This document shows positions 27,437 through 35,833 of a stretch of DNA of 64,000 nt, one piece after another (the first letter of the stretch is position 1; the number at the start of each line of letters is the position of its first letter). The stretch comes from Luteibacter yeojuensis (GTDB taxonomy: Bacteria > Pseudomonadota > Gammaproteobacteria > Xanthomonadales > Rhodanobacteraceae). The position numbers and the translations under genes are program-made. The notes below the pieces were generated by a model. The model was not told the origin of the DNA. It searched no databases and saw nothing but the letters and a program-made list of their open reading frames with translations. Location of the stretch: NCBI RefSeq assembly GCF_011742875.1, contig NZ_JAAQTL010000001.1:2108001-2172000 (forward strand), given 5' to 3'.

Positions 27437-28722
27437 TCGTCGCCCGCGGCATCCTTCGATTCCGGCGCAAGATCCGGCGACGTGGCGGCGCGCCTCGCCA
27501 CCTCGATGGCGAGGGCCGCGAGCCCCGCGCAGATCAGGCCGATGCCGGCAATGCCCACACCGACGGCACGCAGGCCCTGCAGGCCACCGGTGACCAGCAG
27601 GTCGCCGAAACGCCATACCGCCGTCTCGATGAAGTTCTTGCCCTTGTAGCGCGCCTCGCGCGGCATACGCGTGTACAGCGCGTCGACGGCGGGCTTGGAC
27701 ATACCGAAGGTCAGGCCGCGCGTGGCCACCTGCACGATGGCGATCAGGGGCACCGCGACGCCGAACAGCACCGCATCGCCGGGTCCGTGCGCCGCCAGCC
27801 AGACCAGCAGCGCGAGGTTCACCACCGACGGAAGCACCAGCGCCCACAGGGTGCCGAGGCCGCGCATCAGGAGCGGCGTCAAGGTCAGCTGCAGGAACGC
27901 CCCGAGGCCGTTGATCCACAGGTCGAGGTTGGCATAGAAGGCGGTGCGCGCGGCGTTGTCCACGAAATGGGTCTTCGTGTAATCGGCCATCAGTGCATAC
28001 GCCATGGTAGCGATGCCGTCGCTCAGCAGCATCAGCAGGGTCATGTAGCGCAGGAACGGCTGCGCGAATGCCGCCTTCGCGCCCTCGACGATCGAACCGC
28101 CCAAGGGAGCGGCGCCACCGCCATCCCTTGCGTCCTCCTGCGTGAACAACGCCAGCAGAGCGCCGAGCGCCAGCAACAGGGCGATCGCCGACACCACGAG
28201 CATCGCCGGCACGCCGAGACGCACGACGAGCAACCGGGTGAGCAACGGGCCGACCAGCGCGCCCGCCATGCCGCCGAAGGCGATGAAGGGGAACACGAGC
28301 CGGGCCTGCGCGCTGCGGTACACGTCCGCCATGAAGCTCCAGAAGAGCGACACCACGAACAGGTTGAAGACGCTCACCCAGACGAAGAACACCCGCCCGA
28401 GGGCGACCGCCCCGATCCGGTCCTGCGCCACGAAGGCCGGCACGAACGCGACCAGGCAGACGACGAAGGAAAGGTAGCTGCCCGTGAGCACCTTCCTGCG
28501 CGGGAAGCGCGCCACCAACCAACCGAACACCGGGGTCAGCGCCAGCATCACCACGAAGACGATGGCGTAGAACATCGGCAGCGACGACGATCCGGCGGCG
28601 CCGACGAGCTGGTCGCGCACGGGCCGCAGGACGTAATAGGAGGTCAATATCAGGAAAAAGGAGATGACGGACAGCGCGAGGGTCGTTCCCCGGCTGCGGG
28701 CAGCGTTCGATCGCAGGTTCAC
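27421..28722 (-). CDS. MFS transporter, NTP/NDP-exchanger-like
   Basis: A 433-residue polytopic membrane protein with about 12 predicted helices. The N-terminal SVISFFLILTSYYVLRPVRDQLVG closely resembles the start of the ATP:ADP antiporter (Npt/Tlc) branch of the major facilitator superfamily, with further similarity in FVWVSVFNLFVVSLFWSFMADVY. Free-living proteobacteria often carry such proteins, whose substrate is not settled. The gene converges with the CBS gene, their 3' ends overlapping by 16 bp, and starts 109 bp from the nearest start of the divergent serine hydrolase. A nucleotide substrate is a resemblance-based guess. Confidence 0.82.
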   Translation of the reverse strand: MNLRSNAARSRGTTLALSVISFFLILTSYYVLRPVRDQLVGAAGSSSLPMFYAIVFVVMLALTPVFGWLVARFPRRKVLTGSYLSFVVCLVAFVPAFVAQDRIGAVALGRVFFVWVSVFNLFVVSLFWSFMADVYRSAQARLVFPFIAFGGMAGALVGPLLTRLLVVRLGVPAMLVVSAIALLLALGALLALFTQEDARDGGGAAPLGGSIVEGAKAAFAQPFLRYMTLLMLLSDGIATMAYALMADYTKTHFVDNAARTAFYANLDLWINGLGAFLQLTLTPLLMRGLGTLWALVLPSVVNLALLVWLAAHGPGDAVLFGVAVPLIAIVQVATRGLTFGMSKPAVDALYTRMPREARYKGKNFIETAVWRFGDLLVTGGLQGLRAVGVGIAGIGLICAGLAALAIEVARRAATSPDLAPESKDAAGDDQPTM

Positions 28723-28881
28723 GATGGCCGGATGTCCGGTGGGGGCGGCGTGCGAAGCCTAGCATGGCGTCGCATTCCGTTCAGGGTCGTCAAGACGCCT
28801 CCGTTGTCGCGAGGCGGGAAGTAAAAGACAATGCCTGAAACCGGGGGGTTTCCGGTGCATCCCAATCCGTGGCGTCTGCTC

Positions 28882-30225
28882 ATGTCGTTTCGTTCCACGT
28901 CCCTGCTTGTCTGCTCGCTCGCGTGCGCCATCGCCGCTGCCCCGGCGCTCGCCGTCGCCCCACAGAACAATCCACAGAAACCGCCCGTCGTCCACGTCGA
29001 TCCGAGCGCGGCCAGGCTGCCCGCCGCACGGGTGAAGGAAACCGTCGAGAACTACAAGCGCTGGCTCGACGCCATCGAGGCGCGCGATGCCGCGCCGGCC
29101 GTCGTCACCGCCATCGTCGTCGACGACAAGGTCGTGTACGAGCGCGCCATCGGCTACGCCAACGCGAAGACGAAGGAGCCCGCGACGCCGGAGACGGTGT
29201 TCCGCCTGGCCTCCCTGTCGAAGGCGTTCGCCACCGGCGTCACCGCCGTGCTCGTGCGCGCCGGGTTCCTCAGCTGGGACACCAGGCTGATCGACACCAT
29301 TCCCTACTTCAAGCTCAAGGACATGCAGGCGGCCCAGCAGGCCACCGTGCGCGACATCCTGGGTCAGCGCCTCGGCCTGCCGCGCAACACGTACGACGCC
29401 CTGCTCGAAGCCGACGCCCCGTACGAAGAGCTGGTGCGCAAACTCGACGAAGTCGACATGTCGTGCAAGGTCGGCGCCTGCTACGGCTACCAGAACGTCG
29501 CCTTCAGCATGATCGGCGACGTGATCTTCGCCGAGACCGGCGACTATTTCTTCCGCCAGGTGGAGCGTCGCATCTTCACGCCGCTGGGCATGACCACCGC
29601 GAGCTACGGCCGCGACGCCCTCGAGTCGAGCAAGAGCTGGGCGCGGCCGCACCGCGGCAGTCCGCACCACTGGATTCCCTACGAGCCCAACGACAGCTAC
29701 TACCGCGTTGCCCCCGCGGCCGGCGTGAACGCGAGCCTGCGCGACATGGAACAGTGGTTGATGGCGCAGATGGGCGGACGCCCCGACGTGCTGCCCACGC
29801 CCCTGCTCGACGTGCTGCACGCGCCGGAGGTGGCGACACCCTCGGAGGAACGCTCGCAGCCGTGGCGGCGCGCGCGCCTCACCGATGCGCATTACGCGCT
29901 GGGCTGGCGCGTGTTCAAGTACGCCAACGAAGACCTGATCTACCACGCCGGCGCGGTGTCGGGTTACCGCACCATGATCGGGTTCTTCCCCAAGTACCAC
30001 GCCGGCGTGGTGACGATGTGGAACGCCGCCGGGCCCATGCCCGCCGGGCTGATGCCGATGGTGTTCGACAGCCTCCTGGGCCTGCCGCATGTCGACTGGG
30101 CGGGGGTGGACGGGTCGGCGCGCTCCGCGCCGGTGGCGAAGGCGAAGTCCGCTCCCATGAAGAAGGCCAAGGGCAAGGCGGCGACCCAGAAGAAGACCGC
30201 CTCGAAGAAAACGAAGAAACCCTGA
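28882..30225 (+). CDS. Beta-lactamase-fold serine hydrolase with Lys-rich tail
   Basis: A 447-residue exported serine hydrolase of the class C beta-lactamase/DD-peptidase fold. The signal peptide is MSFRSTSLLVCSLACAIAAAPALA; ATG at 28831 would add 17 residues before it and remains possible. Catalytic marks are SLSK (SxxK) after FRLA, YQN (YxN) in ACYGYQNVAFSM and HAG in IYHAGAVSGYRT. The last 29 residues hold 12 Lys and no acidic residue, forming a basic Ala/Lys tail like that of the MetJ-H1 fusion nearby. Such a tail may bind anionic surface polymers or DNA; this is inference. It could act on peptidoglycan peptides, D-amino-acid esters or other esters. A REP-like hairpin follows. Confidence 0.87.
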   Translation: MSFRSTSLLVCSLACAIAAAPALAVAPQNNPQKPPVVHVDPSAARLPAARVKETVENYKRWLDAIEARDAAPAVVTAIVVDDKVVYERAIGYANAKTKEPATPETVFRLASLSKAFATGVTAVLVRAGFLSWDTRLIDTIPYFKLKDMQAAQQATVRDILGQRLGLPRNTYDALLEADAPYEELVRKLDEVDMSCKVGACYGYQNVAFSMIGDVIFAETGDYFFRQVERRIFTPLGMTTASYGRDALESSKSWARPHRGSPHHWIPYEPNDSYYRVAPAAGVNASLRDMEQWLMAQMGGRPDVLPTPLLDVLHAPEVATPSEERSQPWRRARLTDAHYALGWRVFKYANEDLIYHAGAVSGYRTMIGFFPKYHAGVVTMWNAAGPMPAGLMPMVFDSLLGLPHVDWAGVDGSARSAPVAKAKSAPMKKAKGKAATQKKTASKKTKKP

Positions 30226-30237
30226 CCGGCCTCACCT

Positions 30238-30318
30238 CTGGGAGCCGCTTCAGCGGCGATGGGTGCCCGCGGAAGATTGCCCGCTGCCGCGGGATCGCCG
30301 GCATAGCCGGCTCCCACA
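30238..30318. repeat. REP-like hairpin repeat, copy 5 (divergent)
   Basis: TGGGAGCCGCTTCAGCGGCGAT at the left and ATCGCCGGCATAGCCGGCTCCCA at the right. The outer arms match the other copies, but the inner hairpins differ (GCCGCTTCAGCGGC, GCCGGCATAGCCGGC), with compensating changes that keep the stems. It lies between the convergent serine hydrolase and tonB genes. Confidence 0.7.
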
Positions 30319-30343
30319 GTGCCTCGCGCAGCACTGGAAAAGA

Positions 30344-30365
30344 AACGGCCCCTTGCGGGGCCGTT
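30344..30365 (-). terminator. Rho-independent terminator of the TonB gene
   Basis: On the minus strand, seven bases after the tonB stop, AACGGCCCC-GCAA-GGGGCCGTT forms a perfect 9-bp stem, followed by a T-rich tail (TTCTTTTCC). Confidence 0.75.
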
Positions 30366-30371
30366 GTCGTC

Positions 30372-31394
30372 TTACCTGCCGAGGTTGAACTGCAACCGTC
30401 GCCGCAGGGTCACCGCCATGGGTTCGCCGTTGCGCGTGGCCGGCTTGTATTCCCAACGGCTGACGGCGTCGATCGCGGAGCGGTCGAAGACATGCTTGGG
30501 CTGCGAATCGACCACCGTCACGTTCCCCACCGTGCCGTCGGTGCCCACGGTGAGTTCCACGTCCACCCAGCCTTCCTGGTTCGCGCGCATCGCCGCGGTC
30601 GGATAGCGAGGGCTGACCTGGCGGATGAGCACCGCGTCGCTGATCGCATCGGCCTGCGGAGCCGCCTGCCGGGCCGCGGGCGCCGCGGGACGTTCGGCTG
30701 CCGCGGCCGGCTGCTGGGCAGCGCCTGCAGGCGCCGCCTGTTCCTTCGCCGCCTGCAGGCGCTGCGCCTCGGCAGCCTGCTCTGCCTGCTGCTTCGCTGC
30801 CGCCGCCGCGTTCTGCTGTGCGAGCTGCTGGGCCTTCTGCGCGTCCAGCGCCTGCTGCTGTTCGCGATCCAGGGTCTTGCGCTGCGCGTCGAGCTTCGAG
30901 CGCAGGATGGTCAGCGTGTAGTTTTCCGGATCCGCCTTGGCGAGCAGGTCGATCTCGCGCTGTGCCTCGGTGAACTCACGCTGGTTGATCGTCTGCTCCG
31001 TGGCGGCCGCGCCATAGGAGAACGTCTCGCGAAGGGCGTCGGCGGCCACCTGGTTGCCCGGCTGCTTCTGCAACACCTTCATGTAGAACTCGAAGGCGTT
31101 GTTGCCGGCCGGCGCGACCAGGCGCTGGTCGTTCATCGCGGTGCGCGCCTCGGCCAGCAGCTGGTCGACGCTGAGGGCATCGACGTTGGCCGGCGGGGCC
31201 TCGCGCGACGCGGTGGCCTTCTGCGCCGATGGGGTTCCGGGTGTCATCCCGGCGGCCGCGTCGCGGTAAGGCTTGAAGATCAGGAACCACGCCGCGATGG
31301 CGAGAGCCACCACGATGACGACGACGGCGAGGGTCACGGGATTGACGGCGCCACGCTCAAGGCAGCGCGAAGAAAGGCGATGACGGTTATCCAT
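30372..31394 (-). CDS. Energy transducer TonB-family protein
   Basis: A 340-residue TonB-type protein. It has one N-terminal inner-membrane helix (VTLAVVVIVVALAIAAWFLIF, about residues 19-39), a periplasmic section with helical repeats (about 70-160), a long Gln/Ala coiled-coil linker (about 165-245) and a C-terminal TonB domain (VSPRYPTAAMRANQEGWVDVELTVGTDGTVGNVTVVDSQPKHVFDRSAIDAVSRWEYKPA). It lacks the Pro-Glu/Pro-Lys spacer of classical TonB, and no exbB or exbD is nearby, so it may be an accessory transducer or a TonB-domain envelope protein. It is monocistronic with its own terminator. It could serve receptors such as that of the mannoside operon, but no link is visible. Confidence 0.87.
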   Translation of the reverse strand: MDNRHRLSSRCLERGAVNPVTLAVVVIVVALAIAAWFLIFKPYRDAAAGMTPGTPSAQKATASREAPPANVDALSVDQLLAEARTAMNDQRLVAPAGNNAFEFYMKVLQKQPGNQVAADALRETFSYGAAATEQTINQREFTEAQREIDLLAKADPENYTLTILRSKLDAQRKTLDREQQQALDAQKAQQLAQQNAAAAAKQQAEQAAEAQRLQAAKEQAAPAGAAQQPAAAAERPAAPAARQAAPQADAISDAVLIRQVSPRYPTAAMRANQEGWVDVELTVGTDGTVGNVTVVDSQPKHVFDRSAIDAVSRWEYKPATRNGEPMAVTLRRRLQFNLGR

Positions 31395-31550
31395 GGCGGT
31401 TCGGAACGGACTCCGCTGGCGCGCGCCCCCAGATGGCTTGACGCGGAAGACCCCCCGTCCCCCGCAGCGCGATGTGGCGACAAGGTAACCGTAATGGCCG
31501 CGTGAATCCAGTTCGCCGCCCTAGGAGCTTTTCCCGCCCCCGAAACGAAC

Positions 31551-31612
31551 GACCCCGGCAAGGCCGGGGTCAAGTCTTCGAAGTGACTCCCCGCGCTGGG
31601 CACCGCGGGGAG
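31551..31612 (-). terminator. Two tandem hairpins after the metJ-H1 gene
   Basis: Two stems follow the gene on the minus strand: CTCCCCGCG...CGCGGGGAG (31612-31587, 8-base loop) and GACCCCGGC-CTT-GCCGGGGTC (31571-31551), the second followed by GTTCGTTTC, a moderate T-rich tail. The second is the likelier terminator; it would also work in reverse. Confidence 0.55.
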
Positions 31613-31650
31613 CTAATTCGCAAAACGTACTTTCTTATTGGAGGTGACGC

Positions 31651-32235
31651 TTACTTGGCCTTGGCGGCCTTGGTCGCGCGAACCACCTTGGCGGCGGCGA
31701 CCTTCTTCGAAGCAGCCTTGCGCGGCGAAGCCTTGCGCGCGGTCTTCTTGGCGGGGGCCTTACGGACGGCCTTCTTCACCGCCTTCTTGGCGGCGACCTT
31801 ACGGGTGGAAGCCTTGCGGACGCTCTTCTTCGCGGCAGCCTTCTTCGCCGGCGACTTGCGGGTAGCGGCCTTGCGGGTAGCGACCTTGCGGGTCGATGCC
31901 TTCTTGGCCGGCGACTTGCGGGCGGCCGTCTTCTTCACGGTCGACTTCTTGGACGCCTTGCGGGCGGATTTCTTGGCAGTGGATTTCTTGGCAGTGGCCA
32001 TGGTTCGTCTCAGCTCCTCATCAGTTGGCAGTGGTTGCCCAGTAAAAGCGTGGAGGAACGCTTCGACCAGCAGGTCGCTGTTCGTAGCGTGCCTCAAATT
32101 GTTCACCTGGCGGCGAGTACGTTCATCGGAAAGCAGGCGGAGCACATGCAGCGGAATCGAGACTGTGATCTTGCGAACCGACCCTGCTTTGGAACCATGC
32201 TCCACATACGGCCTGATGAATTTTCCTGTTTCCAT
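31651..32235 (-). CDS. MetJ repressor domain fused to histone-H1-like basic tail
   Basis: A 194-residue protein in two parts. Residues 1-77 are a MetJ-type ribbon-helix-helix repressor domain: FIRPYVEHG, then [36 protein letters not shown] and [20 protein letters not shown] line up almost residue for residue with E. coli MetJ. The DNA-contacting Lys and Thr of the beta strand (KIT) and the corepressor-pocket Phe-His (FLHAF) are kept. In place of the normal MetJ C-terminus, residues 79-194 are a tail of Lys, Arg, Ala, Ser, Thr, Val and Pro, with 47 of 116 residues basic and none acidic, containing H1-like PAKK and TRK repeats. The start ATG has GGGGAA upstream and a TTGACA-type promoter. An internal ATG at 32001 could make the tail alone. 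It probably binds DNA both ways; regulon unknown. Confidence 0.88.
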   Translation of the reverse strand: METGKFIRPYVEHGSKAGSVRKITVSIPLHVLRLLSDERTRRQVNNLRHATNSDLLVEAFLHAFTGQPLPTDEELRRTMATAKKSTAKKSARKASKKSTVKKTAARKSPAKKASTRKVATRKAATRKSPAKKAAAKKSVRKASTRKVAAKKAVKKAVRKAPAKKTARKASPRKAASKKVAAAKVVRATKAAKAK

Positions 32236-32261
32236 TCCGGGTTCCCCGTCAATTGACGCAA

Positions 32262-32290
32262 AAGCTATTCCTGAACATTTCCGCTGTCAA
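32262..32290 (-). promoter_or_regulatory. Predicted promoter of the metJ-H1 gene
   Basis: On the minus strand a perfect -35 TTGACA (32290-32285), a 17-bp spacer and a weak -10 TAGCTT (32267-32262). Transcription would begin about 20 bp upstream of the ATG at 32235. Confidence 0.5.
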
Positions 32291-32612
32291 TAAATTTTGG
32301 CACTAAATTGAAGACCTTGCGGACAGCGAGCGACGGATTCGACGGACCTCGGGAGGGATGTTTGAACGCATTCGCGACCAAGCCCGCACCGTTTCCGGTG
32401 TCGCGACAAAATACAGGCGACCGTCGAATGGGTTCAGTAAACATCATAAATAAAGGCATTTTTCGTTCCCGAAAAAAAACGAACGCGACGCGCGCCGACG
32501 CGCGCCGCCACATCTCGATCGCAGGCCGGGAGGCACCGAAGGAGGTCGATCCGGGGATGAACGAAGTTCGACTGAGGGGCAAAAAAAATTTCCCTCCCCA
32601 CCCCCTCCGGGC
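32291..32612. other. Intergenic stretch with no recognised gene
   Basis: Between the metJ-H1 promoter and the gcvH terminator. It is locally AT-rich (32430-32480) and has poly-A runs around 32474 and 32580. Reading frames exist on both strands (about 105 and 121 codons) but neither has a ribosome site, family resemblance or typical codon use. Confidence 0.4.
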
Positions 32613-32641
32613 AAAAAAAATGCCGGTCGAGGACGACCGGC
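32613..32641 (-). terminator. Rho-independent terminator of gcvH
   Basis: On the minus strand GCCGGTCG-TCCT-CGACCGGC forms a perfect 8-bp stem followed by eight T residues, 26 bp after the gcvH stop. A textbook intrinsic terminator. Confidence 0.9.
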
Positions 32642-32666
32642 ATCGGTTGAAGCTTGCCGAAGGGGA

Positions 32667-33062
32667 TCAGTGATCTTCGTTTTCGACGACCTCGGCGTAC
32701 CCGTCGGGCGAGAGCAGATTCTCGAGTTCGGTCTTGTCGGAGATCTTCAGCTTGAAGATCCAGCCGTCGCCATAAGCGTCCTCGTTGATCGTTTCCGGTT
32801 TGTCGTTGAGCTGTTCGTTCACCGCGATCACCTCGCCCGAAACCGGCGCATAGATATCCGAGGCAGCCTTCACGGACTCGACGACGGCGGTGCCGTTGCC
32901 GGCCTGCACCGAGCTGCCCACTTCCGGCAGTTCGACGTAGACCAGGTCGCCCAGCGACGACTGCGCGTGATCGGAGATGCCGACGGTGGCGGTGCCGTCG
33001 TCCTCGACGCGGACCCACTCGTGGGACTTAGCAAATTTCAGATCGCCGGGGATGTTGCTCAT
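32667..33062 (-). CDS. gcvH: Glycine cleavage system H protein
   Basis: A 131-residue lipoyl-carrier protein of the glycine cleavage complex, shuttling the aminomethyl group between P, T and L proteins in the cytoplasm. It begins [20 protein letters not shown], and the lipoylated Lys lies in [19 protein letters not shown]. Length is normal. The ATG at 33062 has GAGG eight bases upstream; the frame is open far upstream but without H-protein character. A TACAAT -10 hexamer lies at 33112-33107. gcvT is 1.5 kb away on the same strand but separated by an oppositely oriented gene, so the two need separate promoters. gcvP is not in the window. Confidence 0.95.
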   Translation of the reverse strand: MSNIPGDLKFAKSHEWVRVEDDGTATVGISDHAQSSLGDLVYVELPEVGSSVQAGNGTAVVESVKAASDIYAPVSGEVIAVNEQLNDKPETINEDAYGDGWIFKLKISDKTELENLLSPDGYAEVVENEDH

Positions 33063-33106
33063 GGGTCGGGCCTCGTTGTCTCGGTACGGGATGCAAGGAT
33101 GGACCG

Positions 33107-33112
33107 ATTGTA
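33107..33112 (-). promoter_or_regulatory. Candidate -10 element for gcvH
   Basis: TACAAT on the minus strand, five of six consensus matches, about 45 bp upstream of the gcvH ATG. No good -35 partner is visible (best is TTCTCC at 16 bp). Confidence 0.35.
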
Positions 33113-33344
33113 CCGGTAAGCGCGCCATGGAGAAGCCTCCGTGGCGAATGGGCGGACGGCGGCCCACCTGGTTCGCCGGCCAGGCATCGTGCGATTTCCC
33201 CACACGAACATGCGCATGCGCCTGCTGCGCGTCTCGGGCGCTGCTTCTAACTTGATGACGCGGCTTCGGTTCGATCCCGCATCCAGGGCAAGCCTTCCCC
33301 CCTAGAGACCTGCCCGGTACCCACACCCCATCAAGGAACATCAC

Positions 33345-34550
33345 ATGAAACGGATCCTCACGATCACACTGATCGGCGCCGCCCTGGCGGCCGCCTTCGC
33401 CTCCCCGCTGATGGCCGCGGACGTCGCCTCGGTCGCCGAAGCCCGTCGGGAGATCGCGCGAAACGTCGCCTCCCTCGTCAACGACCCGGGCTTCGACAAG
33501 GCACTGCGCGGGCAGCTGAGCAAGAACAAGGCCATGCTCAACGACGTACTGGTCGAGTACACCTCGGGCAACGCGAAGGCCAGGCAGGATGTCAGCGACA
33601 CGCTCCACGACCTCGACAGGCAGGCCATCCACCTGCGTGGCCTCGACGGTGCCCTCGACGCGCTGGTCGACCTGCGCGTGTCGGGCCCGGGCGACCGGCC
33701 GCCGGCAAGCATCCGCCAAACCTGGACCGGCACGTTCGTGAAGAACGAGGCGACCGGTCAGAAGGATCTCGTGGCCTACGATCCATCCGGCACCGAGCAT
33801 CGTTACCCGGCCGACGCGGCACCCGACGTGCCGATGCTCCTCGTGGAGTCGAAGAACAACGCGGCGACGGGTGCGGGCGTGCGGGTCATGAACGATGCCA
33901 TGCGCCGCGAAGGCTTCCAGTCGGGCACACGGCGGGCGACGGCCAAAGGCGCGGACGGCCAGGAGGACCTCACGATCCTCACGGACATCTACCTCACCGA
34001 CGACCGCGAGCCGATCACGGCGCTCGACGCCGATATCTTCGCCGTCGTCTCCGGCGTGGGCCCCGAGGGCAAGGCCGAGATCGTCAGCGTCGACCTGCCC
34101 TGGCTGGACCACGACAAGCGTTGGTACAACCCGCGCCAGGACCTGATCACCTGGCGGAACTTCGGTGCCAACTATGTCAACGTCCAGCTCTTCGAGGACG
34201 ATGGCGACACCAACTTCAAGGAGATGGTCACCACCGTCGTCGGCGCGGTCGGGGATCTGTCGCTGCTCGTCGCGCCGACGGCACCGCCCGCGCTCATCGT
34301 TGCCGGAGTCACCAAGATCGCGAACGAGATCATCAAGGTCCTGCCCGGAAAATGGTTCGAGAACTCGGCGGACTACATCGACTCCTTCTACGTGATCGAA
34401 CGCGGCAGCCACTTCACCCGCGAGAACCCCCTGGTCGGTGCGCGTGGCTGGGCGCAGATCGGCATCAGGCCCTACGTCGCCGCAGGCGGCTCCTTCAAGA
34501 CGTTCGTGGACAAGACCGAAACCGGGAAGGTCGCCGCGAAGAATCCCTGA
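33345..34550 (+). CDS. Secreted protein of unknown function (possibly DUF3103)
   Basis: A 401-residue exported protein. The signal peptide is [25 protein letters not shown] with an AxA-type cleavage site; AAGGAACATCAC precedes the ATG. A helical N-terminal half (about 25-110) is followed by a mixed region with [10 protein letters not shown] and [21 protein letters not shown], then a C-terminal part with conserved-looking acidic turns ([13 protein letters not shown]) and a hydrophobic helix ([22 protein letters not shown]). The overall pattern reminds me of DUF3103 proteins, but I am not certain. It is a single gene transcribed against its neighbours between gcvH and gcvT and followed by a strong terminator, which suggests later insertion into the gcv region. 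Confidence 0.75.
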   Translation: MKRILTITLIGAALAAAFASPLMAADVASVAEARREIARNVASLVNDPGFDKALRGQLSKNKAMLNDVLVEYTSGNAKARQDVSDTLHDLDRQAIHLRGLDGALDALVDLRVSGPGDRPPASIRQTWTGTFVKNEATGQKDLVAYDPSGTEHRYPADAAPDVPMLLVESKNNAATGAGVRVMNDAMRREGFQSGTRRATAKGADGQEDLTILTDIYLTDDREPITALDADIFAVVSGVGPEGKAEIVSVDLPWLDHDKRWYNPRQDLITWRNFGANYVNVQLFEDDGDTNFKEMVTTVVGAVGDLSLLVAPTAPPALIVAGVTKIANEIIKVLPGKWFENSADYIDSFYVIERGSHFTRENPLVGARGWAQIGIRPYVAAGGSFKTFVDKTETGKVAAKNP

Positions 34551-34562
34551 CGCAAAAAGGAG

Positions 34563-34586
34563 GGGGCGGCCCGAGCCGCCCCTTTT
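34563..34586 (+). terminator. Bidirectional terminator between the secreted-protein gene and gcvT
   Basis: GGGGCGGC-CCGA-GCCGCCCC followed by TTTT on the plus strand; on the minus strand the same stem is followed by CTCCTTTTT. It can stop both converging transcripts. Confidence 0.8.
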
Positions 34587-34608
34587 CACGCCGAATGAAA
34601 TGTCTTCG

Positions 34609-35715
34609 TCAGTCGACGATGCCCGGCATCGGCTCGCCGTCGCGGACGAAGGGGAACTTCACCACGCGCACCGGCACTTCGCGGCCACGGATGTCCACGC
34701 GAACCTCGCCCAGTTCTCCGGCGGGCACGCGCGCGAAAGCGATCGATTTACCCAGCGTGGGCGCGAAGCCGCCGGACAGGATCTCGCCGTCGCCGGCGGC
34801 CGTGATCACCTTCTGGCCATGGCGCAGCACGCCCTTGTCGTCCATCACCAGGCCGACCATGGACCGCGGTACACCCGACGCCTTCTGCTTCTCGAGCGCC
34901 GCGCGCCCGATGAAATCGCGCCCCTCGTCGAGGGAGATCGTCCAGGCGAGCGCGGCTTCCCATGGGGTGACCGTCTCGTCCATGTCCTGGCCATAGAGGT
35001 TCATGCCGGCCTCGAGGCGCAGCGTGTCGCGCGCGCCCAGCCCAGCCGGCGCCACGCCCGCGGCGTGGAGCAGGTTCCACAGTTCCACCACGCGGGCGTT
35101 GGGCACCACCACCTCGAAACCGTCTTCGCCGGTATAGCCGGTACGGGCCAGGAACAGCGGCATGCCGTTCGGGCCTTCGACCTCGATGGCGGCGAACTTG
35201 CCCAGCTTGCGCGCCTTCTCGCGTACGTCCTCGGGAAGCAGGCCGATCAGCTTCTCGCGTGCGTTGGGGCCCTGCACGGCGATCATGCCGAACTCCGGGC
35301 GCTCGCGGACGGCGACGCCGAAGGCGGCGGCCTGCTTTGCGATCCAGGCCAGGTCCTTCGCCCGCGTGGCGGCGTTCACGACCAGCCGGAAGAAGTCCTC
35401 GCGGAGGAAGTAGACGATGAGGTCGTCGACCACACCGCCGTTCTCGTCGAGCATGCAGGTGTAGAGGGCCTTGCCCGGCTTCACGAGCTTGTCGACGTTG
35501 TTGGCGACCAGCTTGCGGAGGAACTCCCGCGTGCGCGCGCCGTCGAGGTCCACCACGGTCATGTGCGACACGTCGAACATGCCGGCGTCCTTGCGAACGG
35601 CGTGGTGCTCCTCGATCTGCGAACCGTAGGCGATCGGCATGTCCCAGCCCCCGAAATCGACCATGCGGGCACCCAGCTCGCGGTGGGTGGCGTTGAGTTC
35701 GGTCTTGTCGGTCAT
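34609..35715 (-). CDS. gcvT: Glycine cleavage system T protein (aminomethyltransferase)
   Basis: A 368-residue aminomethyltransferase that releases ammonia from the aminomethyl-lipoyl group of GcvH and makes 5,10-methylene-tetrahydrofolate. Family marks: [31 protein letters not shown] at the N-terminus, [23 protein letters not shown] in the folate-binding middle and [19 protein letters not shown]. Length is typical (about 365). The promoter is predicted at 35757-35786. It is on the same strand as gcvH but separated from it by an inverted gene. I see no glycine riboswitch in the roughly 40-nt leader. Confidence 0.95.
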   Translation of the reverse strand: MTDKTELNATHRELGARMVDFGGWDMPIAYGSQIEEHHAVRKDAGMFDVSHMTVVDLDGARTREFLRKLVANNVDKLVKPGKALYTCMLDENGGVVDDLIVYFLREDFFRLVVNAATRAKDLAWIAKQAAAFGVAVRERPEFGMIAVQGPNAREKLIGLLPEDVREKARKLGKFAAIEVEGPNGMPLFLARTGYTGEDGFEVVVPNARVVELWNLLHAAGVAPAGLGARDTLRLEAGMNLYGQDMDETVTPWEAALAWTISLDEGRDFIGRAALEKQKASGVPRSMVGLVMDDKGVLRHGQKVITAAGDGEILSGGFAPTLGKSIAFARVPAGELGEVRVDIRGREVPVRVVKFPFVRDGEPMPGIVD

Positions 35716-35756
35716 CGGCGTACCTTGCTTGGGGTGGGCGGCGGGAACAGCCTCCC

Positions 35757-35786
35757 ATTATCGGGCCGCGGGGCCCGGAAGGCCAA
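35757..35786 (-). promoter_or_regulatory. Predicted promoter of gcvT
   Basis: On the minus strand TTGGCC (35786-35781), 18-bp spacer, GATAAT (35762-35757, five of six matches). The start site would be near 35750, giving a short leader. Confidence 0.5.
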
Positions 35787-35833
35787 CGTGGGCCAAGACA
35801 AGGCGGCACCGAGTCCTGCTAGCCTTCCCCTCC

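Noticed and set aside
31472..32293. 273-codon plus-strand frame opposite the MetJ-H1 gene, Ala/Leu/Phe-rich
   Set aside because: Mirror image of Lys/Arg codons of the basic tail; no ribosome site.
32265..32673. Small frames on both strands upstream of the metJ-H1 gene
   Set aside because: No ribosome site, no typical codon use, and overlap with a promoter and a strong terminator.
35716..35756. Glycine riboswitch upstream of gcvT
   Set aside because: The predicted leader is only about 40 nt, too short for even one glycine aptamer, and the core motifs are missing.
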